Below the pieces are notes generated by a model. It was not told the origin of the DNA and made no database searches. It was given only the letters and a program-made list of their open reading frames with translations. A DNA stretch of 17,437 nucleotides from Pseudomonadota bacterium. GTDB lineage: Bacteria > Pseudomonadota > Gammaproteobacteria > Steroidobacterales > Steroidobacteraceae. Shown in pieces: positions 1 to 7,026 of the stretch; position 1 is the stretch's first letter; each line of letters starts with the position of its first letter. The stretch is from NCBI GenBank assembly GCA_021817875.1, contig JAKAFQ010000021.1:1-17437 (forward strand), written 5' to 3'. The position numbers and the translations under genes are program-made.

Positions 1-1
1 T

Positions 2-532
2 CACGCGCGGCTCGTCGCCCATGCGGCCGACCCCGCCCAGCCGCTGCAGCAGTGGCTGGCGCGCGTGCCCACCGACTGGCGGGTGCGCGGCGTGCTCGGC
101 AATTACTACCTGCTGGTGGCGCACTCGCCGCAGCAGGCGGTGCCGCAATTCCGGGCGGTGCTGAAGGAGATGCCGAACGATGTGGTCGCGCTCAACAACC
201 TCGCCTGGACCCTGAGTCGCGCCGGTGATCCGGAGGCCGTGACCCTGGCCGAGCGGGCCTACCACCTGGCGCCGGCCTCGGCGGGCGTCAACGATACCCT
301 GGGGTGGATTCTCGCAAGAAAGGGCGAGGGGGAGCAGGCGCTGCCGTACCTCGCGCGGGCCGTGAAGCTCGCACCAAAGGATCCGCAGCTCGGCTACCAC
401 TACGCGTACGTCCTGTCGAAGACCGGCCGGCAGGCCCAGGCCCGGCAGATCCTCTCCAAAATCCTCGCGAGCCCGCAGGCCTTCGATGCGCGGCAGAAGG
501 CGCAGCGGCTGCTCGCCACCCTCGGGGCGTGA
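2..532 (+). CDS. prsT: TPR-repeat protein, C-terminal part (PrsT-like), 5' truncated
   Basis: The frame is open from the window's left edge and ends at TGA 530-532, so about 176 C-terminal residues are seen and the true start lies outside. A GTG at 65 could be read as a start but is internal to the open frame. The visible part is built of about four tetratricopeptide repeats with typical W/L/G/Y/A/P spacing (NNLAW, DTLGWIL, YHYAYVL followed by G-x-x-x-x-A). The ending resembles, from memory, PrsT, the large TPR lipoprotein of XrtA/PEP-CTERM EPS loci. Its molecular role is not established; a scaffold role in EPS assembly is plausible. Its position just upstream of the export genes supports the call. 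The lipoprotein signal and most repeats cannot be checked here. It could be another TPR protein of the same locus. Confidence 0.75.
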   Translation, partial: HARLVAHAADPAQPLQQWLARVPTDWRVRGVLGNYYLLVAHSPQQAVPQFRAVLKEMPNDVVALNNLAWTLSRAGDPEAVTLAERAYHLAPASAGVNDTLGWILARKGEGEQALPYLARAVKLAPKDPQLGYHYAYVLSKTGRQAQARQILSKILASPQAFDARQKAQRLLATLGA

Positions 533-589
533 GCGGCGCCTGAGACCCTGACCACAGACCCCGACATCACTTTCGGCTAGGCTGACATC

Positions 590-1216
590 ATGTTGCGACA
601 TATTTCACGGATTTCGGGGTGGATCGCCTCGGGTGTATTGGTGCTGTGTCTGTTGGTCGTGGGTGGGCGGGCCCAGGGTGCCGTCGCTCCGGCCCAGGTG
701 GCCAAGACCGCCAAGAACTACGTCATCGGGCCAGGTGACGTGCTCGACATCTTCGTCTGGCAGAACCCGGACCTGTCTCAGAAGGCCGTGCCGGTGCGTC
801 CCGATGGACGCATCTCCACCCCGCTGATCTCCAACATCATGGCGGCCGGCCAGACGCCGACGGAGCTGGCGCAGGCCATGGACAAGGCGTTGAGCCAGTA
901 CATCCGCTCGCCCCGGGTGACGGTCATCGTCGAGCAGGCCCTGAGCGTGCTCAGCCAGGTGCAGGTGATCGGGCAGGTCACCCATCCGGAATCCATCCCC
1001 TACCACGAGGGCATGACGGTGCTCGATGTGGTGCTCGCCGCCGGCGGCCTTACCCCCTATGCCGCGGGCAATGACGCCAAGCTCGAGCGTAAGGTCGATG
1101 GGAAGACGCAGGTTCTGCACGTGCGGCTCTCGAACCTGCTCAACAAGGGCGACCTGTCACAGAATCTGCCGGTCAAACCCGGCGATGTGCTGGTCGTGCC
1201 GGAATCGCTGTTCTGA
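590..1216 (+). CDS. Polysaccharide export protein, Wza-like (XrtA-type EPS export)
   Basis: A 208-residue periplasmic/outer-membrane protein expected to form or line the EPS exit channel. The N-terminus is a signal peptide: basic start, hydrophobic stretch at about residues 12-25, and a likely signal peptidase I site near residues 27-32. The Poly_export domain starts at YVIGPGDVLDIFVW (about residues 44-57) and runs to about 115 (SPRVTVIV). An SLBB domain follows (VIGQVTHP, then TVLDVVLAAGGL) to the end. The short single-SLBB form matches the XrtA-associated export family rather than full-length Wza. The only Cys in the signal region sits within the hydrophobic core and is not in a lipobox, so lipidation is not supported. 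The ATG has no obvious Shine-Dalgarno, but the signal peptide starts directly there. The chain-length gene follows after 12 bp, suggesting co-transcription. Confidence 0.9.
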   Translation: MLRHISRISGWIASGVLVLCLLVVGGRAQGAVAPAQVAKTAKNYVIGPGDVLDIFVWQNPDLSQKAVPVRPDGRISTPLISNIMAAGQTPTELAQAMDKALSQYIRSPRVTVIVEQALSVLSQVQVIGQVTHPESIPYHEGMTVLDVVLAAGGLTPYAAGNDAKLERKVDGKTQVLHVRLSNLLNKGDLSQNLPVKPGDVLVVPESLF

Positions 1217-1228
1217 CCCGGGGGCCCG

Positions 1229-2848
1229 ATGGCTAGCTCTTCAGTGTTCGCGGATCTGTCGGCTTTTCAGGACCAGCTGCGCGGCATCTGGCGCTTCAAA
1301 TGGATCGCGCTCATCGTGGCGTGGGTCGTGGCGCTGGTGGCCTGGGCGATTGTGTTCGTGATCCCCAACAAGTATGAGGCGACCGCGCAGGTCTTCGTCG
1401 ATACCGGGACCACCCTCAGCCAGGCGACCCAGGGGATTGGCCTCAGCGACAACGTCAATCAGGAACTCCAACGCATCAGCGCCGCATTGATGGGTACGGC
1501 ACAGCTGCGCAAGGTCGCGATGGAAACCAACCTCATGACGGGCGCGGTCACCGCAGAGCAGCAGCAGGCGGTGATCGATGATCTCAGCGAGAACCTCAAC
1601 CTGATTCCCTATGTGGATCCGAAGAACCCGAGGGCTCCTCCAACGCTATTCACGATCACGTATCGGAACAAAAACCGTGCCCTCAGCATCAAAGTGGTCA
1701 ACCGGCTGCTCAACGATTTCGTCGAGGGCTCGCTGGCCGAGAACGGCCACGGCTCCGATCAGACCGAGCAGTTCCTCAGGCAGCAGGTCGCCGATTACGG
1801 GCAGCGACTCTCGCAGACCGAGCAGCAGTTGGCAGATTTCAAGCGGCGTCACATCGGACTCGTGCCGGGCGACAAGGGTGACGCCTTCACCCAGCTGCAG
1901 TCGTACAACAGCCAGCTCGTTCAGTTGCAGGGAAGTCTCTATGTCGCCGAGCGCAAGCGCGACGCGCTCGCCGTGGAGATGAGAACCGGCCAGCAGTTCA
2001 CCGCCGGTGGCGTGCCTGCTGCAACGGCGGGCGGCACCGTTGGGGGCGCGGCCCTCGATACCGAGCAGCAGATCGCCTTGGACCAGCAGAAGCTCGACCA
2101 GATGCTGCTGCAGTACACGCCCCAATACCCGGACGTGATCGCGTTGAAGCAGGCGATCCAGGAGCTCAAGGCGCGGCAGAAAGCAGAGATGGTCGCCGCA
2201 CAGAAGGGAGACGTCGGAGCCGCCTCCGCGCTCGGTCTCTCGGCGAACCCCGTCTTTCAGCAACTGGAGGAGCAGTACAACGACGAGCAGATCGAGGTGG
2301 CCTCGATCCAGCAGCAGATTGCCAATTTGCAGCAGCAGGCGGCGGCCCTCAAGTCCAAGATCGGTGCCGCTCCGCAGGTCCAGGCGGAGTATGCTCAGCT
2401 GACACGCAATTATGAAGTCACCAGGAAGCAGTACGACGCGCTGCTCGCGAGACTCGACAGTACGCGGCTCGGGAAGCAGGCGGCGGCCACGGGACTCGTC
2501 GACTTCCAGGTGATCGATCCGCCGTCGGCCCAATACACGCCGGTTTCCCCCAAGCGGATACCCCTCATCGTCGCCATTTTCTTTCTCTCGATCGCCTCTG
2601 GACTCGCCGTCGCGTACCTGCTGCACATGCTGCGGCCGGTATTCGTGAGCGCGCGTCAGCTCGGTGAGGTCACCGGTTTGACCGTGCTCGGCGCGGTGAA
2701 CATGGCGTGGGCGGACCGATACCGCACCGAGACACGCCGAAACAGCGTTCGCTACGCCTACTGGGCAGCCGGGCTGCTCATCGTCGGCGTGGCCGTGCTC
2801 TTGTTGCAGGGATACATTTCCAACGTGGTCGGGGAGCTTCTCGCATGA
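1229..2848 (+). CDS. Polysaccharide chain-length determinant, Wzz/GNVR type (XrtA system)
   Basis: A 539-residue inner-membrane polysaccharide co-polymerase. TM1 is at about residues 25-45 and is preceded by FQDQLRGIWRFKW. A Wzz-like N-terminal domain follows. A long Gln-rich coiled coil spans roughly residues 180-415 and includes the QYPDVIALKQ region. TM2 is at about 443-467, directly after the Pro-rich GNVR-type element (VIDPPSAQYTPVSPKR). A further hydrophobic helix at about 509-530 is followed by only a short tail. The protein has no Walker motifs; the ATPase is the next gene, whose ATG overlaps this TGA (ATGA at 2845-2848). Split co-polymerase and kinase is usual for XrtA EPS loci. The expected role is control of polymer length and coupling of synthesis to the export protein upstream. 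Confidence 0.9.
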   Translation: MASSSVFADLSAFQDQLRGIWRFKWIALIVAWVVALVAWAIVFVIPNKYEATAQVFVDTGTTLSQATQGIGLSDNVNQELQRISAALMGTAQLRKVAMETNLMTGAVTAEQQQAVIDDLSENLNLIPYVDPKNPRAPPTLFTITYRNKNRALSIKVVNRLLNDFVEGSLAENGHGSDQTEQFLRQQVADYGQRLSQTEQQLADFKRRHIGLVPGDKGDAFTQLQSYNSQLVQLQGSLYVAERKRDALAVEMRTGQQFTAGGVPAATAGGTVGGAALDTEQQIALDQQKLDQMLLQYTPQYPDVIALKQAIQELKARQKAEMVAAQKGDVGAASALGLSANPVFQQLEEQYNDEQIEVASIQQQIANLQQQAAALKSKIGAAPQVQAEYAQLTRNYEVTRKQYDALLARLDSTRLGKQAAATGLVDFQVIDPPSAQYTPVSPKRIPLIVAIFFLSIASGLAVAYLLHMLRPVFVSARQLGEVTGLTVLGAVNMAWADRYRTETRRNSVRYAYWAAGLLIVGVAVLLLQGYISNVVGELLA

Positions 2849-3741
2849 GCGTCGTTGAGAAAGCGATTCGCAAGCTTCAGGAGCAGAAGCAGCACCCGGC
2901 CGTAGACCCTGCTGTCGCGGGGGATGCGTCTCCGGCGCACGAACCCCTTCCCGCCCATTCCGCGGACGCTGCGCTGGCGGGGCGGCAGCCACCCATCGTG
3001 CTGGAACGCGGTGTGCTGCGCGCTGCGGGACTCCTGCCACCGGAAGAGGACACGGCGTTGCTGTCGCGCCAGTACCGCAAGATCAAGCACCCGCTGGTCG
3101 CCCAGGCCATTGGTCGCGGCGTGCCGCGCGCGCCCAAGGGCTATCTGTTGATGATCACCAGCGCCATGTCGGGAGAGGGTAAGAGTTTCACCGCGCTCAA
3201 TCTGGCGTTGAGCCTGGCGATGGAAAAGGATCTGCACGTACTGCTCGTGGATGCGGACGTCGCCAAGCCGCAGTTGAGCCACATGCTCGGCCTCGGGGAC
3301 TCGCAGGGGCTGCTCGATGTGCTACGCGATCCGCACCTCGACGTGGAGTCGCTTATCCGCACGACGGACGTTCCGACGTTGTCCTTCCTCCCCGCCGGGG
3401 TCGGCACGGAGGATGCGACCGAGCTTCTCTCCAGCTCCCGCATGTCGCAAATAGCAGACCTCCTCGGCCGGCACGACAGCCGACGCATCGTGATATTCGA
3501 CTCGCCGCCGCTCCTGCAGACCACCGAATCGCCGGCGCTCACCCACGTGGTCGGACAGATTGTCGTCGTGGTCCGCGCGGACTCGACTCCTCAGCCGGTA
3601 TTGCTCGATGCGCTGAAGACTCTTCAGGAGCATCCCTCCGTCTCGCTGGTGCTCAATCAAAGTACCCGGTCGGTTACTTCAGCGTATTATTATTACGGCT
3701 ACGATTACGGCAGCGAGCGCCCGAATAGGGACAGTGCCTAG
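2845..3741 (+). CDS. Tyrosine-protein autokinase (BY-kinase, XrtA-associated)
   Basis: A 298-residue cytoplasmic ATPase/tyrosine kinase. I chose ATG 2845 because it overlaps the upstream stop and gives the family-like N-terminus MSVVEKAIRKLQEQ; the frame extends further up, but inside the chain-length gene. After a variable linker comes Walker A (SGEGKS, residues 109-114), Walker A' (VLLVDAD, with D136) and Walker B (VIFDSPP, with D219). The C-terminus carries a Tyr cluster (Y281-Y284, Y286, Y288), the expected autophosphorylation tail of BY-kinases. Family knowledge: cycles of tail phosphorylation control the interaction with the Wzz-like partner and so the polymer output. The partner is the adjacent gene. 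Everything needed for activity appears intact. Confidence 0.92.
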   Translation: MSVVEKAIRKLQEQKQHPAVDPAVAGDASPAHEPLPAHSADAALAGRQPPIVLERGVLRAAGLLPPEEDTALLSRQYRKIKHPLVAQAIGRGVPRAPKGYLLMITSAMSGEGKSFTALNLALSLAMEKDLHVLLVDADVAKPQLSHMLGLGDSQGLLDVLRDPHLDVESLIRTTDVPTLSFLPAGVGTEDATELLSSSRMSQIADLLGRHDSRRIVIFDSPPLLQTTESPALTHVVGQIVVVVRADSTPQPVLLDALKTLQEHPSVSLVLNQSTRSVTSAYYYYGYDYGSERPNRDSA

Positions 3742-3812
3742 GGCTTGCTCGGTTCACCCGGGGGACTCAATTCATGCCGGAGAACGCTTTGGCGTGACGG
3801 GGATGTACAAAC

Positions 3813-5315
3813 ATGAACATCGACACACGTCATTTTTGTGTTGCGTTGCTGGCGTTGGGATGGCAGGGGCGCGCGATTGCCCAGCAGGTGGGTCAGCAGC
3901 CGACTCAACCGCCGACTCAGCCGCCGGGCGCCGCCCTGAACGCGCCGGTACAGCAGGCCGGGTATGTGGATCTGATGGGAGGGCTGGCGTACACCGACAA
4001 CGCACTGCTCGCGAGCAGCCGACACAGCAGCGATGGCATCGCCACCGTCGGGTTCGATACCGATTACCGGAGAACGGGGAATCTCAGCCTGAATTTGCTG
4101 GGCGCTCTCGACCGTGTGCAATATCTGCGCGGCTCGTTCGGCGGCAGCTTCTATGGGCATTTCTTCGGCTCCGGCGTCCTGGGTCAACCCACGAATCTCC
4201 TGCAATGGCAGCTCAGCGACAGCTTCGGAGAGGAAATGACCAATCCGCTCGCCTCGCCCACGCCCGCCAACCTGCAGACGATCAACGATGTCGCCACGGG
4301 ACCTCTGGTCAATCTGCATTTCGGGCTGACCAATCGCCTGACCCTGTTCGGCAACTTCTCGCGTGTCACTTTTCAGCGCTCCCCTTTCGACACCCAGACC
4401 TATCAGGGCGGCGCGCAGTTCCGGCATGCGCTCACCGGCGCCTCGAGCCTCTCGCTCGGGGCCAGCACCGCGCATACCCGCTACCTGGAAAGCGCCGCGG
4501 TGCAGAGTTTCCTCGGCGGCAAGTCTAGCGGCTTTGACATCCGTCAGGCCTCGCTGTCCTACGGGGCGCAATTCGTGCGCACCAGCGTCTGGCTGACAGC
4601 GGGTTACAATACGATCCAGTACGGAGGAGGTGCCACCCGCCATGGGGCGCCGCTCTTTGAGGTCAGGCTCAGCCGCCAGATCTCTCCCTTCTCGACCGTG
4701 TACGTAGGCGGCGGTCAGATCTACACGACCAACGGCAGCGCGCTGGGCTCGCCCGGTGCGCAGATCGGCCTGCAGACGGGCGGCGCGCAGAATGCCGGTT
4801 ATGCAGTACCACAGCCTTTCAACCAGCGCTCCGCCGATGCGGGCTGGCTGTTTCAGCGCGCGCGCACCAGTGTGTCGCTCACCGGAACGTATCAAGAGGA
4901 CATCTTCAACCAGACGAGTCTCACCCAGGTGAGCTCCACCGGCAATTCCAATCATCGGGACGAGGGGGTCAGCTTGAGCCTCGGGCGCAAACTGCGCCCG
5001 ACATTGGCGGTGCAGTTGTCGGCAAATGGCTATTGGGTTCGCTATGGTCGGCTCCACGCGCAAACCCGTCGCGAGACCTTCCGGCTCAGCTTTTCCAAGC
5101 GATTCGCGCGGACGATGATCTGGTTCTACATTGAGCGGCGGCATCAGAGTGGCTCCCCGGGCAGCTCGAGCTTTCTCGCCTCGTCCTACAATGACGACCG
5201 GGTGGGCCTGTACGTGACGTACGACCTGTTCGGCACCCGGTCCCACGCGTCCCAGCAGGGCATAGGAGGCATGCTGGGAATGCCGGGAATGTCCGGCATC
5301 TCGGGCGGGTATTAG
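3813..5315 (+). CDS. Outer-membrane beta-barrel protein, XrtA/PEP-CTERM-associated
   Basis: A 500-residue protein with a signal peptide ending in A-I-A (residues 21-23), then a short Gln/Pro/Thr-rich linker (TQPPTQPP). The rest is rich in alternating aromatic/polar strands (GGLAYTDNALL, FGNFSRVTF, FRLSFSK, IWFYIERR) typical of a membrane beta-barrel. It looks like the PEP-CTERM-associated barrel family found beside the chain-length/kinase genes in other XrtA loci. The exact function is unknown; a part in polymer export or anchoring is a guess. The last strand (VGLYVTYDLF, ending at F473) resembles a barrel-assembly signal, but a 27-residue Gly/Met/Ser-rich tail follows, which is odd for a barrel. 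The gene starts 71 bp after the kinase and its 3' end faces the xrtA 3' end 27 bp away. Confidence 0.82.
   Translation: MNIDTRHFCVALLALGWQGRAIAQQVGQQPTQPPTQPPGAALNAPVQQAGYVDLMGGLAYTDNALLASSRHSSDGIATVGFDTDYRRTGNLSLNLLGALDRVQYLRGSFGGSFYGHFFGSGVLGQPTNLLQWQLSDSFGEEMTNPLASPTPANLQTINDVATGPLVNLHFGLTNRLTLFGNFSRVTFQRSPFDTQTYQGGAQFRHALTGASSLSLGASTAHTRYLESAAVQSFLGGKSSGFDIRQASLSYGAQFVRTSVWLTAGYNTIQYGGGATRHGAPLFEVRLSRQISPFSTVYVGGGQIYTTNGSALGSPGAQIGLQTGGAQNAGYAVPQPFNQRSADAGWLFQRARTSVSLTGTYQEDIFNQTSLTQVSSTGNSNHRDEGVSLSLGRKLRPTLAVQLSANGYWVRYGRLHAQTRRETFRLSFSKRFARTMIWFYIERRHQSGSPGSSSFLASSYNDDRVGLYVTYDLFGTRSHASQQGIGGMLGMPGMSGISGGY
3900..3923 (+). repeat. Two-copy 12-bp tandem repeat in the barrel gene
   Basis: The units ccgactcaaccg and ccgactcagccg lie end to end and differ at one base. 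They encode the repeated PTQP element of the Pro/Gln/Thr linker just after the signal peptide. This looks like a small in-frame duplication that could vary in copy number between strains without breaking the gene. Confidence 0.7.
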
Positions 5316-5342
5316 GGAAAGCGCTCCCGCGACTGAAGCCCG

Positions 5343-6902
5343 TTAACGAAGAGTGGGCCGCAGCTTTGCGGCGGCGGTGCTCACGCGCGCTTCGGCTGCG
5401 CGGCAGTCCGAGGCACACACTGCGCGCAGGGCGATCAGGGACGACAGTGGCGGATGCGCGAGGGCCTTAAGGCCGTACCAGAGCTGCGACAGGCGTGGAT
5501 CGACGAACAGATGGCTGCCGATGCGGTATCGCGACCAGATGACCGAGCGGACACCCGTGGCCGGGTCGACTGCGAGCGTCTGACGCCAGCGGCCGGTGGA
5601 GGAGGTCACGATGCGTGTGGCAACGCTGCGCAGCGCAGGAGTGCCGCTAAGCAGGTTGTTGTGGTACCCGAGAAGTTTTCCCGACTGAGTCTGCACGCGA
5701 TAGCCCACCGCAAAGACTTCCACGCTGCGGCCGTCGGCGTCGGTGTAGGCTCGCAGGGACGCACCGCTCGGATGGATGAAGCGCGGATGCCATTCGCTGA
5801 TGCCCGCCGAATGAGGACCCTTCCAGCCCTGGGGTGCCGTGGGCCAATGGATCGTGACCGGGGCGGTCGAATGTGTCCAGTCCATGGCATACGAGAGCAC
5901 CGGGAGTACCGCGAGGACACCGAGGACCAGCGCCACTCGCGCAACGCCGATGCGATGATCGGAGAGCGGCTCGTCCCCCGTGGCGGGCTGCCCGGCTTTC
6001 TGGGGGTGCGGGGCGTGAGAAGTCCTGCGCCCCGCCCACCAGAGAAAGAGGGCGAAGGCACCCGCGAACAGCCACCAGCCGAGCCAGTAGTGACTCTTGA
6101 CGAGAGAGCTGTGCATGTCGGTGGCGGAGGCGGCGGCGATCACGATGAAAATCCGTACCCAATTGACGACCACCGACAGGATACCCATCACGATGAGCCA
6201 CTCGATCCGTCGGCGGCGCGGATCCCGGGCGATCTCGCCATAGAGCGTGGCGAGGGCCAAGCCTACGATGAGCGCGTGCAGACCGCTGCAGCTGTTGGCG
6301 ATCTCGATGGAACCGCCTGGGAGCTCGATGTAGTTGCCGTGCATATAGGCTGGCAGGCCCGTGATCCAGATGAGCGCTCCGGTGGCCCGACTGCTCAACG
6401 CCCGCACGAAGCCGTTGATGTTGTCCCACAACGGCATTGCGAAATAGAGATATCCGACCGGGAAGGCGAGCAGGCGCCCGACACGCCAGCCGAGCGCGGC
6501 CACGAGGGCCGCAAACAGCAGCAGGGGGAGCAGCAGCAGGTGCAGTTCCTGGATCGCCGCCCGCCAGGCCCACAGCCACAGAACGCTCAGCAGCGCAAGC
6601 ACCACGAGGGCGCCGGGCGCCGGCTGCGCAGGCGTGGCGGCGAGCCGCCCGCGGCTGCGCGCGATGAGCCACAGCGAAATGAGCAGCACCAGATAGCCGT
6701 GCGTGTAGGTCTCTTCGGTGGGGCTGCGCCAGAGCCCATCGAGTGCCACGCTGCTCGGCCAGTAAAGGGCCGCGACCGCGATCCACAGGCCGAAAACCAG
6801 CACGAGGCGCGGCCAAGCGAGCGATTGCAGGCCGCTGTGAGTCGCGGCCGGCTGAGCCATGACGGAAGTCTCACAATCCTCGGGAGTGGTGAAGTCGGAC
6901 AT
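5343..6902 (-). CDS. xrtA: Exosortase A fused to a C-terminal EpsI domain
   Basis: A 519-residue inner-membrane cysteine transpeptidase-like enzyme. Exosortase A recognises C-terminal PEP-CTERM signals, cleaves them, and is thought to attach the protein to an EPS-linked acceptor. Residues about 30-295 are the exosortase part: many TM helices, THGY near the first helices, and the catalytic set C205 (IANSCSGLHA), R250 (NWVRIF) and H271 (KSHYWLGWW). Residues about 320-519 are an EpsI-type periplasmic domain (QGWKGP, WHPRF, VGYRVQTQSGKLLGY). The frame extends upstream to 7244, but ATG 6902 is preferred: AGGAGG lies at 6914-6919, 11 nt before it. ATG 6860 lacks such a site. Fusion of exosortase to EpsI is known in some relatives. 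The gene runs opposite to all its neighbours, and no PEP-CTERM target is in the window. Confidence 0.93.
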   Translation of the reverse strand: MSDFTTPEDCETSVMAQPAATHSGLQSLAWPRLVLVFGLWIAVAALYWPSSVALDGLWRSPTEETYTHGYLVLLISLWLIARSRGRLAATPAQPAPGALVVLALLSVLWLWAWRAAIQELHLLLLPLLLFAALVAALGWRVGRLLAFPVGYLYFAMPLWDNINGFVRALSSRATGALIWITGLPAYMHGNYIELPGGSIEIANSCSGLHALIVGLALATLYGEIARDPRRRRIEWLIVMGILSVVVNWVRIFIVIAAASATDMHSSLVKSHYWLGWWLFAGAFALFLWWAGRRTSHAPHPQKAGQPATGDEPLSDHRIGVARVALVLGVLAVLPVLSYAMDWTHSTAPVTIHWPTAPQGWKGPHSAGISEWHPRFIHPSGASLRAYTDADGRSVEVFAVGYRVQTQSGKLLGYHNNLLSGTPALRSVATRIVTSSTGRWRQTLAVDPATGVRSVIWSRYRIGSHLFVDPRLSQLWYGLKALAHPPLSSLIALRAVCASDCRAAEARVSTAAAKLRPTLR

Positions 6903-6913
6903 CTGCCCCGGCG

Positions 6914-6937
6914 CCTCCTGGCGGAGACAGCTCCGCC
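6914..6937 (-). promoter_or_regulatory. Shine-Dalgarno of xrtA with abutting 7-bp hairpin
   Basis: On the minus strand a perfect inverted repeat, GGCGGAG-CTGT-CTCCGCC (6937-6920), is followed with no gap by AGGAGG (6919-6914), then 11 nt to the ATG. The seven GC-rich pairs with a 4-nt loop would make a stable leader hairpin touching the ribosome-binding site. It could modulate initiation or be a protein-binding palindrome. The SD itself decides the start of xrtA. The repeat and SD are seen directly; a regulatory role is inferred. Confidence 0.5.
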
Positions 6938-6968
6938 GTAACCCTCTGCCAACGATTCGGTGCCGCAT

Positions 6969-6997
6969 TTTGTACCATAGCCCCGCCGAACCGCCAA
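6969..6997 (-). promoter_or_regulatory. Possible sigma-70-type promoter for xrtA
   Basis: Reading the minus strand, TTGGCG (6997-6992) and TACAAA (6974-6969) are separated by exactly 17 bp. Each matches four of six consensus bases; the last T of the -10 element is missing. Transcription would start near 6962 and give a leader of about 60 nt that contains the 6920-6937 hairpin. This is weak by sequence alone and is listed because position and spacing fit. I saw no convincing promoter on the plus strand for the divergent gene at 7027. Confidence 0.28.
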
Positions 6998-7026
6998 ACC
7001 GCTCGAGATCTGTAAAATCCCCTCGC

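Noticed and set aside
1646..3040. A 464-codon antisense frame across the chain-length and kinase genes
   Set aside because: The sense genes have clear family motifs; the antisense product is Arg/Leu-rich with no motif and no start context.
3738..5246. A 502-codon open frame antisense to the barrel gene
   Set aside because: It mirrors the sense gene exactly, has Arg/Ala/Gly-heavy low-complexity composition with no recognisable domain, and is expected from GC-rich codon bias.
5315..5328. Small GGGA/TCCC hairpin between the convergent genes as a terminator
   Set aside because: Only four base pairs and no T run on either strand.
5357..5372. GCCGCA-gctt-TGCGGC stem-loop at the xrtA 3' end as a bidirectional terminator
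   Set aside because: A perfect 6-bp stem, but it lies within xrtA codons and has no T tract; it could aid termination of the barrel transcript but is unsupported.
5454..6941. A 495-codon plus-strand frame over xrtA
   Set aside because: The minus strand encodes an unmistakable exosortase with catalytic C205/R250/H271; the plus frame is a shadow.
6942..6957. TGGCA-containing stretch upstream of xrtA (minus strand) as a sigma-54 promoter
   Set aside because: The -24 GG is present but the -12 GC at the required 10-nt spacing is absent (CG instead).
7013..7018. TAAAAT as a -10 element for the GNAT-like gene
   Set aside because: No acceptable -35 element at 16-18 bp, and it would leave almost no leader before ATG 7027.
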